A DNA stretch of 12,727 nucleotides from NCBI GenBank assembly GCA_950071955.1, contig CATMOC010000049.1:1-12727 (forward strand), read 5' to 3'. Below, piece after piece: positions 1 to 6,863 of this stretch. The notes beneath the pieces are model-generated. The model searched no databases. It saw only the letters and a program-made list of their open reading frames with translations, and was not told where the DNA came from. The stretch comes from an uncultured Mesorhizobium sp. (GTDB lineage: Bacteria > Pseudomonadota > Alphaproteobacteria > Rhizobiales > Rhizobiaceae). Numbering within the stretch: the stretch's first letter is position 1; the number at the start of each line of letters is the position of its first letter. The position numbers and the translations under genes are program-made.

Positions 1-1917
1 CGGATCGGGCGCCGCCGCCCAGCGGAAATACAGCGACTGCACCTGCCTGAAGCGCGCCTCCGCCTCCAAAGCCTCGTCGCCTGCCTGTCGTGCCAGCGAA
101 GCTGCCTGTTCGAAGTCGGCTTCTGCACCGGTAAGTGACGAAAAATCCCCTTTCGCAAGGGCGATCTGGCCGACGGCGCGACCATGGTCGAGGCGGATGC
201 GGCCGCGTTGAGCCGGTGCAAGATCTTCGCCGACCGAAAGCGCCCACGCCAGGAGGCCCAGCGCTTCGTCGAAGGCCGACATGTCGCCCGCGCGCGAACT
301 GCGCAGCAAAAGGATCAGCGCGAGCCTGTGGGAGAGTTCCGCTTCGATCGCGGGGGGAATCCCACTGCTCGATCCAAGCGCCTCGCGGGTGAGCGCCTCG
401 GCGCGATCGAGCGATCCGGACGAGCCCTGAAGCTCCGAATGGGTGAGGTAGGCGTCGATTTCCTCGAGGCCGTAGCGCAGGGCCTTTTCCCGGTCGACCT
501 CGGCGACGATCTCGCGCGCCCCGCCGTAGTCGCGGGCAGCATCCTCGAAGCGGAACAGGAGCTTTTTCGTCTCGGCGCTGCGGGCGAAGACCTCGGCATC
601 CTCAAAAAAGCGCTGGCGAAGAGCCTCCAGCTGGTCGAGGCGGCTGTCGCGCAAGGAGGCGACGCGTTCCTTCGCCTGTTCGCGAAAATCGTCGGCGGCG
701 TTGAGCGCGCCTTCGAGTTCGGCCTCGTCGGCCAGGCGCGTGAGGCGCTCGATCTCGGGATCGGGGTTTTCCATCGCGTCGCGGGTGCGGCGAAGCTCGG
801 CGAAGCGTTCGAGCTCGGCCTTCAGGCGAGCCTCGATCTTCTGGGGGTCGTCGGTGGGGTCGAGCCCGGCGGCGCGCATCATGGCGTAGACGACGCTCAT
901 GGGAACCTGCCCGCTGCGGGCCAGGGTTTCGGCCTGCGCGCGCTGCGGGTCGGGCAGCGCGGCAATGTGGACGAGCAACTGCCGGCGCTCGGTCAGTATC
1001 TCTCCCTCGGCGCCCTCGACCGGGTCCGGCCGGTCGCCCAGATAGAGGAGCCGCCTCAGGCTCTCGTTCGTCCAGGGGCGTTGCCGGCCGCCGGTCTTCA
1101 GATAGACCTCCTCGGCAACCATGCGCATGACGGTGCCGAACTCCTCGCCGGCCATGGCGTCTATGTGGCGCAGCAGCGCGGCCGCGTAGGGGCTGTGGCC
1201 GCCGATGTCGCCGTCGAGCGCCGGCATGCCTGGCTCGGCCGCGAAGCCGATCACCATGCCGAGACTGCCTGTTTTCGGCGCCGCCGCATCGAGCGCGCGT
1301 ACGCCGCGGGTCTGGCCAAGACCGCCGGCCGATAGCGGCTCGGCCGGCGCATCGGGCCGGACCCGCAGGGTCGCCGTCGGGGGAAACGGATTGTCGCGGC
1401 AGGCATCCAGCAGAAGGATCGTGACCGGGACGGTCTGTCGCAGACGGTTCAGGATATCGGAGAGCGGAACCAGGCGTTCGCCGGCGGCGTCGAGCGACGC
1501 GAGATCGGCGTCGACGGGGACGAGAAAATTCTCGCCGCCGGCTTCGATGCCGTGGCCGGCGTAATAGAGCACCGCCACGTCCGCGTCCCCCGCATCCTCG
1601 ACGAAGCGGTCGAGGTCTTTGCGCAGGTCGTCCGCGTCGCGGTCGGTGCGGCGCACGGCATCGAAGCCGAGGTCCGACAGCAATTCCTCGATGGCGTCGG
1701 CGTCCTGTGGCGGATTGGCGAGAGAGGGGAGGGCCGCGTAGTCGCCGTTTCCGATGGTGAGCGCGACGCCGCGCAGGACGGGCGCCTCGCCGTAACCGGA
1801 TGCGCGCGCAGCGGCGAACCCGTGAACGAGAAAGAGGAATGCTGCCAGAGCCCCGGCGAGGGCTCGGCTGCCCACCCATCCGCGCAGCGCCTCAGTCAGG
1901 AACATGGCCTGTCCCAT
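1..1917 (-). CDS. Secreted caspase-like protein (orthocaspase, peptidase C14 family), 3' end cut by window edge
   Basis: The frame is open over 639 codons from the start to the window edge, with no stop reached. Residues 1-39 look like a signal peptide: a basic/polar start, a hydrophobic core (LAGALAAFLFLVHGFAAA), then small residues near ARA. The caspase-like fold follows: a first strand at VALTIGNGDYAALPSL, then YYAGHG with His122, then the strand TILLLDACRDNP with the predicted nucleophile Cys173, then GHSPYAAALL as a p10-like element. Both catalytic residues are present, so it should be an active cysteine peptidase; orthocaspases usually cleave after basic residues, but specificity is not shown here. 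From about residue 290 the protein is helical, charged and Ala/Glu-rich with TPR-like periodicity. It begins 48 nt after the SH3 gene, so the two are probably co-transcribed. ATG at 1917 is used; in-frame ATG at 1905 is equally possible, and neither has a strong ribosome binding site. Confidence 0.88.
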   Translation of the reverse strand, partial: MGQAMFLTEALRGWVGSRALAGALAAFLFLVHGFAAARASGYGEAPVLRGVALTIGNGDYAALPSLANPPQDADAIEELLSDLGFDAVRRTDRDADDLRKDLDRFVEDAGDADVAVLYYAGHGIEAGGENFLVPVDADLASLDAAGERLVPLSDILNRLRQTVPVTILLLDACRDNPFPPTATLRVRPDAPAEPLSAGGLGQTRGVRALDAAAPKTGSLGMVIGFAAEPGMPALDGDIGGHSPYAAALLRHIDAMAGEEFGTVMRMVAEEVYLKTGGRQRPWTNESLRRLLYLGDRPDPVEGAEGEILTERRQLLVHIAALPDPQRAQAETLARSGQVPMSVVYAMMRAAGLDPTDDPQKIEARLKAELERFAELRRTRDAMENPDPEIERLTRLADEAELEGALNAADDFREQAKERVASLRDSRLDQLEALRQRFFEDAEVFARSAETKKLLFRFEDAARDYGGAREIVAEVDREKALRYGLEEIDAYLTHSELQGSSGSLDRAEALTREALGSSSGIPPAIEAELSHRLALILLLRSSRAGDMSAFDEALGLLAWALSVGEDLAPAQRGRIRLDHGRAVGQIALAKGDFSSLTGAEADFEQAASLARQAGDEALEAEARFRQVQSLYFRWAAAPDP

Positions 1918-1938
1918 ACTTCCGTGACCGCAAGTATA

Positions 1939-1955
1939 ACCCGCCGAGGGCGGGT
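1939..1955 (-). other. Small GC-rich hairpin in the SH3/caspase intergenic gap
   Basis: A perfect 7-bp inverted repeat (ACCCGCC, loop GAG, GGCGGGT) lies in the 48-nt gap between the SH3 gene stop and the caspase gene start. On the minus strand it is followed by TTATACTTG, not a U-run, so it is a poor intrinsic terminator. It could partially attenuate, or be an mRNA processing or stability element. TTGTAC (1958-1963) and TATACT (1932-1937), 19 bp apart and flanking the hairpin, give a weak promoter-like arrangement for the caspase gene. Confidence 0.35.
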
Positions 1956-1965
1956 CGGTACAAGA

Positions 1966-3492
1966 CTATCGCCCGAGCGGAAGGGCGTCGAGGATCTCGA
2001 ACCGCTCGCCGACGCCTATCCGGATCATGTTGAGGTCGGCTTCCCGGGTAAAGCGGAATTCCTGCAGCGTGTTGGACCCGTCCGGCTTTCCGGACCGGAA
2101 CCGGATCACCCTCGACCCGCCGTCCGGCCACAGCACCGTCACCTCGGCGTCTCCGTTCTGGCTGCGTGCGATCCTGGCTTCGCAACGGGTCATCGGCTGG
2201 CCGACATAACGCGCGCAGGGAATTTCGGTGGATGCATCCTGCGCCTGCTGCGGCATCGCGACCGCCGTCTGCGCAACGATGATGGGATCGGGCTCATCGG
2301 CCGCCGGCGGTTCGGCGGCGTTCCCGGACGCCTCTGTGGCGGGGACTCCGGCGCCGTCAGCAGCGGCGATGCCGGCGCCGGCCCCGCGCGGAGCGGCTTC
2401 CTCGGCAACCGCGGCCGGCGGCGACTGCCGCTCCTTCGGGAAAAGAACCGAAAGCGCCGCATCGACGAGTCCCCTGGGAGCCTCTATCGGCTCCAGCGCG
2501 GCCATCTCCCGCACGGGGACGTCCACAGCCTCCTCCGCGGATGATTCGGCCGCGGCTGGTGCGGGAACCTGCGCCACCTCCGGCGCCGCCGCATCCGCGA
2601 TCCCCGACGCCGGGGCGCCTGCGACTTCCCGCTCATAGACGTCCATGGCCTCCTGCGTGGGGAGTTCGGCTGCCTCCTTCAGGGCGAATTCTGCAAGATC
2701 CTGGACGGGGATTTCCGGCGTCTCCGGAGCTGGGGTCTCGGCCACCGGCTCCTCGCCGTACCGGAGCGGACGCGGAGTCGGGATCGGAACGAGGGAAAGG
2801 GTGCCGTCCGTCCCGTCAGCCGCTTCAGGCGGTGTCGCGGAGCCGCCCTCCGGCGTGAACACTTCGGCCGCGAAGGGCGCATTCCTCGCGGCCATCGCGA
2901 GCGCGAAAGCGGGGGCAGCCGCGTCGATCTTTCGGCTTTCCCGCTCCTCGTCGAAGGCAAGCATTGGGTCTGAGCCCGAACCGGGTGACGGGGAAAGCAG
3001 CACGGTGCGGATTTCGTCCTGACCGGAGGTTTCGTCCGCTTCGAGGCCGAGGCTCGGCAGGGGATCGGGCAGGATGCCGGCGACGATCTGCGAACGGTCG
3101 AACTTCTCCACCGGGGGCGGCTTGACCCCAGCATCGTCTTCGTCGGAACCCGGCGCCGCGCCGACCCTCAGGTATCGGGAAGGGGTCCAGCCGACGAGGT
3201 GCTCCGGGTAGTCTATTTCCACCCGGCACCACTCGTAGCCCCTGAAGTCCGCGCAATCCAGGCGCCGCAGGAGCGATCCGTTGGGAATGCGCGCAAGCAC
3301 GAGACCGGTCGGGGAGGCGGTGGCGCGGACGTTGAGGAGGTCGTCCGGCGAAAGTCCTCGAACCTCCGCCTCGACCGCATCGCTCTCTCCGGGCGCGACC
3401 ATTTCCGTGGCATGCGCGGGCAGCCGCGCGACGAGGCAGAAGATGGCCAGCGCGAAGGCGGAAACGAATGCGCTGGCAGGCTTTCGCGGCAT
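1966..3492 (-). CDS. Exported SH3-domain protein with Ala/Pro/Glu-rich linker
   Basis: 508 aa from ATG 3492; a TTG at 3504 four codons upstream, behind AAGG, is an alternative start. Residues 1-28 form a signal peptide (basic MPRKP start, hydrophobic core, likely cleavage after AHA). Residues about 42-111 match a bacterial SH3 (type 3) domain, with LLNVRATAS, a GSLLRRL turn, EWCRVE and LVGWTPSRYL. Such domains usually bind peptides or cell-wall material. Residues about 112-425 are low complexity, rich in Ala, Pro and Glu, and probably disordered. A compact C-terminal domain at about 426-508 has two cysteines near its start and ends ERFEILDALPLG; from memory, similar endings occur in uncharacterised rhizobial proteins. 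It precedes the caspase-like gene in the same apparent transcript. The exact function is unknown. Confidence 0.85.
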   Translation of the reverse strand: MPRKPASAFVSAFALAIFCLVARLPAHATEMVAPGESDAVEAEVRGLSPDDLLNVRATASPTGLVLARIPNGSLLRRLDCADFRGYEWCRVEIDYPEHLVGWTPSRYLRVGAAPGSDEDDAGVKPPPVEKFDRSQIVAGILPDPLPSLGLEADETSGQDEIRTVLLSPSPGSGSDPMLAFDEERESRKIDAAAPAFALAMAARNAPFAAEVFTPEGGSATPPEAADGTDGTLSLVPIPTPRPLRYGEEPVAETPAPETPEIPVQDLAEFALKEAAELPTQEAMDVYEREVAGAPASGIADAAAPEVAQVPAPAAAESSAEEAVDVPVREMAALEPIEAPRGLVDAALSVLFPKERQSPPAAVAEEAAPRGAGAGIAAADGAGVPATEASGNAAEPPAADEPDPIIVAQTAVAMPQQAQDASTEIPCARYVGQPMTRCEARIARSQNGDAEVTVLWPDGGSRVIRFRSGKPDGSNTLQEFRFTREADLNMIRIGVGERFEILDALPLGR

Positions 3493-3543
3493 TCGGATGC
3501 TCAAGGAACCTTGTTCGGCGTCGTTTCGGGTTTCGTCCCGCTT

Positions 3544-3571
3544 ATTATGCGCCCCGGCTGCCCGCTGTCAC
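3544..3571 (-). promoter_or_regulatory. Probable sigma70-type promoter of the SH3/caspase unit
   Basis: On the minus strand GTGACA (3566-3571) and CATAAT (3544-3549) are 16 bp apart. An alternative -10, TAATAA (3542-3547), gives 18 bp. The element is about 50 nt upstream of the SH3 gene start and is the best promoter match in this interval. Confidence 0.5.
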
Positions 3572-3720
3572 CCCCCATTCGACGGTGCGGACCCATCGCC
3601 TTTCGTACCTGTGTCCGGGCCGCAGCGGCGCCAGCGCGAGCAGGCCCCGGAACCAGAAGGGCAAGCCCACGTTTCCGACGATCACCGCTCGGTCCGAGCC
3701 GCGAAAGCATGGAGGAAACG

Positions 3721-3909
3721 ATGGGCATCGAACAGGCACCGACACCGCAGGGCAAGGAAGGCGCGCGCGAGCTTCGCGAAAGCACCGCCCGCGAAGAGAA
3801 GAAGGTGGAGTCCCAGAAAGGCAGCGACCTCAAGAAGGGAGCCGACCGGATGGAGGAGCGGTCGCGGAGCTCGGACGGGAAAAGCGTCGAGACGAAGCAA
3901 CAGGACTGA
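3721..3909 (+). CDS. Small, highly charged hypothetical protein (62 aa)
   Basis: The ATG at 3721 has a strong ribosome binding site, GGAGGA at 3711-3716, four bases upstream. An in-frame ATG at 3709 has no such site. The 62-residue product begins MGIEQAPTPQGKEG and is dominated by Lys, Glu, Arg, Ser, Gln and Asp. It has no Cys, Trp or membrane segment and probably little stable fold. I recognise no family. Support for a real gene is the start site, the amino-acid composition, which differs from the Ala/Arg/Pro-rich shadow frames nearby, and a strong hairpin 17 nt after the stop. It stands alone, divergent from the SH3 gene. The 216 nt between the two starts holds no other convincing gene. A role as a small intrinsically disordered stress protein is conceivable but unproven. 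Confidence 0.6.
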   Translation: MGIEQAPTPQGKEGARELRESTAREEKKVESQKGSDLKKGADRMEERSRSSDGKSVETKQQD

Positions 3910-3926
3910 TATTTTTGCGAATACGA

Positions 3927-3967
3927 AGGCGGGACCCGCTACCCCCGCCTCCGAGCGGGTCCCGCCT
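3927..3967 (+). terminator. Strong hairpin, likely terminator of the 62-aa gene
   Basis: A perfect 14-bp inverted repeat (AGGCGGGACCCGCT at 3927-3940 and its complement at 3954-3967) encloses a 13-nt loop. It starts 17 nt after the stop of the small gene. No U-run follows on either strand, so termination may be inefficient or Rho-assisted, or the hairpin may mainly protect the mRNA 3' end. Confidence 0.55.
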
Positions 3968-4048
3968 GGCAGCCCCCCGCCGCCGCACTGGAGCACTAAC
4001 CCGGGGGAGTTTTGGGCACTTTGCGCTAAGTCAAAAGTTGGGGCTACC

Positions 4049-4128
4049 TGACGATTCTTGTGCAGTCAGCCGCTACGCCTTGCCAGGACGGCTGACCTGA
4101 GCGGCTCGCGCACGATGCAGAATCGTCA
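4049..4128. other. Intergenic long nested hairpin (possible structured RNA or palindromic repeat)
   Basis: The stretch 3910-4214 has no convincing gene apart from the hairpin at 3927-3967. Within it, TGACGATTCT (4049-4058) is perfectly repeated in inverted form at 4119-4128. Inside, GTCAGCCG (4065-4072) pairs with CGGCTGAC (4089-4096), and that stem extends by three pairs (CAG/CTG) past a one-base bulge. A CCT/AGG mini-stem (4078-4080 with 4085-4087) closes the apical loop. TGTG (4059-4062) can pair with CACG (4111-4114) between the two stems. The whole 80 nt therefore folds as one rod. No U-run follows. It could be a small RNA, a structured leader of the downstream peptidase gene, or a mobile palindromic unit; the strand is undetermined. 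Confidence 0.4.
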
Positions 4129-4214
4129 TGACTTCGCAGGCGTCGGACATTATTCATGAGCCGATGCCTGACCCGCCGCACCATCCGGTTCGGCGTACAC
4201 ACGAGGAGACCGCG

Positions 4215-5105
4215 ATGCGCTGGAGAGGCCGTCGTCAGAGTGCCAATGTCGAGGATCAGCGTGGCCGCAGCGCAGGCTTCGGGCGCGGCGGGGGTTTTGG
4301 TCGCGGCGGCATCCGCATCCCCGCCGGACGATCGATCGGAGGCGGAGGCATTTCGGGGATCGTCATCCTTGTCATCGTCTTCTTCGTGCTGCGCTTCCTG
4401 GGCATCGACCCGCTCGAAATGATGCAGGAAGAGCCGCGCGGCGGGACGCCAGTCCAGAGTGCCGCCTCCGACGAGACGGCGCAGTTCGCCGGGGTGGTGC
4501 TCGCCGAAACCGAGGATGTCTGGAACGGCATCTTCGAAGCCGGTGGCCGGGACTATCCGGAACCGACAATGGTTCTCTTCTCAGATCAGGTCCAGTCAGC
4601 GTGCGGCTTCGCGTCCGCGGCATCCGGCCCGTTCTACTGTCCGGGCGATACCAAGCTCTACCTCGATCTATCGTTCTTCGCCCAGCTTGCGACCCAGTTC
4701 GGCGCGTCGGGCGATTTTGCGCAGGCCTACGTCATCGCGCACGAGGTGGGACATCACGTCCAGAACGTCACGGGCGTCCTGCCGAAATTCAACCGGGCGC
4801 GCCAGGGCATGAGCGAGGTCGAGGCGAACCGCATGTCGGTGCGGGTGGAACTGCAGGCGGACTGCTATGCCGGCATCTGGGCGCACTACACGGAACAGAA
4901 GGGGCTTCTGGAGCAGGGCGACATCGACGAAGCGCTGAACGCGGCCAATCAGATCGGCGACGACACACTGCAGAAGCGATCGCAGGGCTACGTCGTTCCC
5001 GACAGCTTCAACCACGGCACGTCCGCGCAGCGGAAGGAATGGTTCCAGCGCGGTTTCGAGAGCGGCCGCATGTCGGATTGCGACACCTTCGACGGCGATA
5101 TCTGA
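4215..5105 (+). CDS. ypfJ: Neutral zinc metallopeptidase, YpfJ/Zn_peptidase family
   Basis: 296 aa, near the usual family length of about 290. ATG 4215 is chosen because GAGGAG (4203-4208) sits six bases upstream and because the product then begins MRWRGRRQSANVEDQRG, typical of this family. Open codons extend further upstream to 4128, but that part has no ribosome site and overlaps the intergenic hairpin. A Gly/Arg-rich cytoplasmic N-terminus is followed by one membrane segment (about 46-63, GIVILVIVFFVLRFLGI). The peptidase domain carries the zinc motif HEVGH (176-180) and a downstream ELQADCYAG (212-220) that probably supplies the third ligand. Cys130 and Cys142 may form a disulfide. The catalytic part is predicted to lie outside the cytoplasmic membrane; substrates are unknown. 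It is a single gene, 138 nt upstream of the tadG-like gene. Confidence 0.93.
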   Translation: MRWRGRRQSANVEDQRGRSAGFGRGGGFGRGGIRIPAGRSIGGGGISGIVILVIVFFVLRFLGIDPLEMMQEEPRGGTPVQSAASDETAQFAGVVLAETEDVWNGIFEAGGRDYPEPTMVLFSDQVQSACGFASAASGPFYCPGDTKLYLDLSFFAQLATQFGASGDFAQAYVIAHEVGHHVQNVTGVLPKFNRARQGMSEVEANRMSVRVELQADCYAGIWAHYTEQKGLLEQGDIDEALNAANQIGDDTLQKRSQGYVVPDSFNHGTSAQRKEWFQRGFESGRMSDCDTFDGDI

Positions 5106-5180
5106 CCAGCCATCCCGAGAACGTCTGCCGGTATCTCGACAAATCGGGAAGATTCCTTCATGCGTCGCTAAGCATTCGGT

Positions 5181-5196
5181 TTAGCTCCACCTTAAC
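5181..5196 (+). promoter_or_regulatory. CtrA-box-like sequence upstream of the tadG-like gene
   Basis: TTAG (5181-5184), seven bases, then TTAAC (5192-5196) differs at one position from the CtrA consensus TTAA-N7-TTAAC. CtrA is the cell-cycle response regulator of alphaproteobacteria and controls Flp-pilus genes in Caulobacter. The site lies 48 nt before the chosen start codon, compatible with overlapping a promoter. A single degenerate match is weak evidence. Confidence 0.35.
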
Positions 5197-5243
5197 CCGG
5201 GACGTCTAGTCTTGCCCCATCGACAATGGAGTGGGGTAGAGTG

Positions 5244-6830
5244 ATGTTGGCGTCTTCTGTCCGCCGCCTGCTGCGAAACGAAAGCGGGAATATTGGCATC
5301 ATGGCCGCGTTTGCCATGGTTCCTCTCGTTCTCGGCGCCGGTATCGCCCTCGACTTCTCATCGCTGAGCAACAGCAAGGCCGAACTCCAGAACGCTCTGG
5401 ATGCCGCCGTTCTTGCCGTGGCCCGAGAAGGCAAGGAGATCAGCGACGCGGATGCCAATGCAATCGCGCAGCAGTTCATTCGCGCGAACTTCGATCCCGA
5501 GGACGTCGACCTGGATCTCAAGCGGAACGGTACCCGGGTCACGCTCAAGGGCGGCCTGCGTCAGAAACTCGCCTTCGCCGGCCTCATCGGCTACGACACT
5601 GCCAAGGTCGGCGCCGAATCCTCGGCCGATATCGCGTACAACAAGTACGAGATCGCCCTCGTGCTCGACACGACCGGATCGATGAAGGGCGGCAAGCTCG
5701 CCTCCATGAAAGACGCCGTCGTCGGGCTCGTGGACACGATGTCCACCCAGATCAAGGACGATGAAAAGCTAAAGTTCGCGGTTGTCCCCTTCGCCAATTT
5801 CGTCAACGTCGGCAAACATTTCGGCCCGGAATTCGACAAGCACGGAAGGTTGGTCAACAAGACCGGCGCCGATTGGCTCGACCTGAGAGGGAGAGCCGAG
5901 CTCCCGCAGCTCGAACTCAAGAAGGGTGTCAGCCGGTTCGAGGTCATGCACAACCTCAAGGACGACTGGAAGGGCTGCGTTGAGACCCGCTACAGTGGCC
6001 CTGGCGAAGACTACGACGTCTCCGATCGGGAAGCCAAGAAGGGCGACACGAAGAGCCTCTTCGTCCCTTCGTTCTCCATCGATGAGCCCGACAACGGCTA
6101 CGGCAACAGCTACATCGCCTCCTGGGTCGATCCTCTCGACAACAGCGCGGTTGCCCAGATCAGGAAACTGGTCAAGTACGGCGTCACCAGCTTGGTCACG
6201 GATAGTGGGACGCTTGTTCCGATCAGCGGGCTGGGCGAATGGTTCGTTCCCGCCACCAACATGAGCGGCGGAAGGGGTCCCAACAGGGACTGCGTTACCC
6301 AGCCGATCGTGCCGCTCAACAACGACTACTCCAGCATCAAGAGCAGGGTGAAGTCGCTGGAAGCCAATGGCACGACCAACATCATGGAAGGCGTTGCCTG
6401 GGGCATGCGGGTGCTGTCGCCGCACGAGCCATTCTCGGAAGGCCGGGTGAAGGAACCTGGCGTCGAGAAGATCATGATCGTATTGACCGACGGCTCCAAC
6501 GTGTTCGGCAACAACAACACCAGCCTGCGTTCGAGCTATTCGAGCAACGGCTACCTGGTCGACGGCCGCATCGGTATCGCGAACGGGTCGTCCTCCGACA
6601 CCAACAAGATCATGAACGAAAAGACGCTGGCCGCCTGCGGCAACGCCAAGAAGGAAGGCATCATCGTCTACACGATCAGGCTCGAGGAGCCGGACGTGAA
6701 GACGGGAATGATGCTGAAGGACTGCGCCACGAGCGCCGCCCACTTCTTCGACGCCCCATCGCGTAGCCAGCTGGACGACGTGTTCCAGGAAATCCGCGAA
6801 AACGTCGTGAGGTTGCGCATTTCGTCGTAA
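5244..6830 (+). CDS. TadG-like Flp-pilus assembly/VWA-domain protein
   Basis: 528 aa from ATG 5244, which has GGGG/GAG-rich sequence just upstream; ATG 5226, six codons earlier, has none. The N-terminus (RRLLRNESGNIGIMAAFAMV) and a hydrophobic helix at about 16-36, followed by an amphipathic helix with AELQNALDAAVLAVA, are the hallmark of TadE/TadG-type proteins, anchored in the inner membrane with the bulk in the periplasm. A von Willebrand A domain follows: strand YEIALVLDTTGS with MIDAS residues Asp142, Thr144 and Ser146, then TTNI (Thr377/Thr378), then IMIVLTDGS with Asp416. About 190 residues of polar sequence (about 185-375), including Cys245 and Cys350, separate the MIDAS elements. TadG proteins take part in tight-adherence pilus assembly, but no other tad gene is in the window, so the role of this copy is uncertain. 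It converges on carA, 33 nt apart. Confidence 0.88.
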   Translation: MLASSVRRLLRNESGNIGIMAAFAMVPLVLGAGIALDFSSLSNSKAELQNALDAAVLAVAREGKEISDADANAIAQQFIRANFDPEDVDLDLKRNGTRVTLKGGLRQKLAFAGLIGYDTAKVGAESSADIAYNKYEIALVLDTTGSMKGGKLASMKDAVVGLVDTMSTQIKDDEKLKFAVVPFANFVNVGKHFGPEFDKHGRLVNKTGADWLDLRGRAELPQLELKKGVSRFEVMHNLKDDWKGCVETRYSGPGEDYDVSDREAKKGDTKSLFVPSFSIDEPDNGYGNSYIASWVDPLDNSAVAQIRKLVKYGVTSLVTDSGTLVPISGLGEWFVPATNMSGGRGPNRDCVTQPIVPLNNDYSSIKSRVKSLEANGTTNIMEGVAWGMRVLSPHEPFSEGRVKEPGVEKIMIVLTDGSNVFGNNNTSLRSSYSSNGYLVDGRIGIANGSSSDTNKIMNEKTLAACGNAKKEGIIVYTIRLEEPDVKTGMMLKDCATSAAHFFDAPSRSQLDDVFQEIRENVVRLRISS

Positions 6831-6863
6831 CCGCGGCGCTTGGCGACGCGCCCCCAGCGGGTT

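Noticed and set aside
184..1335. A 383-codon plus-strand frame
   Set aside because: Antisense shadow of the caspase-like gene, with no recognisable domain or ribosome site.
602..1879. A 425-codon minus-strand frame very rich in Arg and Pro
   Set aside because: It is a shifted frame of the caspase-like gene, which carries the real motifs YAGHG and DACRDN in another frame.
3545..3745. A 66-codon minus-strand frame upstream of the SH3 gene
   Set aside because: No ribosome site or recognised domain, it overlaps the start of the 62-codon gene, and it covers the likely SH3 promoter.
4128..4214. Upstream extension of the zinc peptidase to ATG 4128
   Set aside because: No ribosome site there, it falls at the end of the intergenic hairpin, and the family N-terminus begins at 4215 behind GAGGAG.
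5769..6743. A 324-codon minus-strand frame
   Set aside because: Antisense to the VWA/TadG-like gene; no motif of its own.
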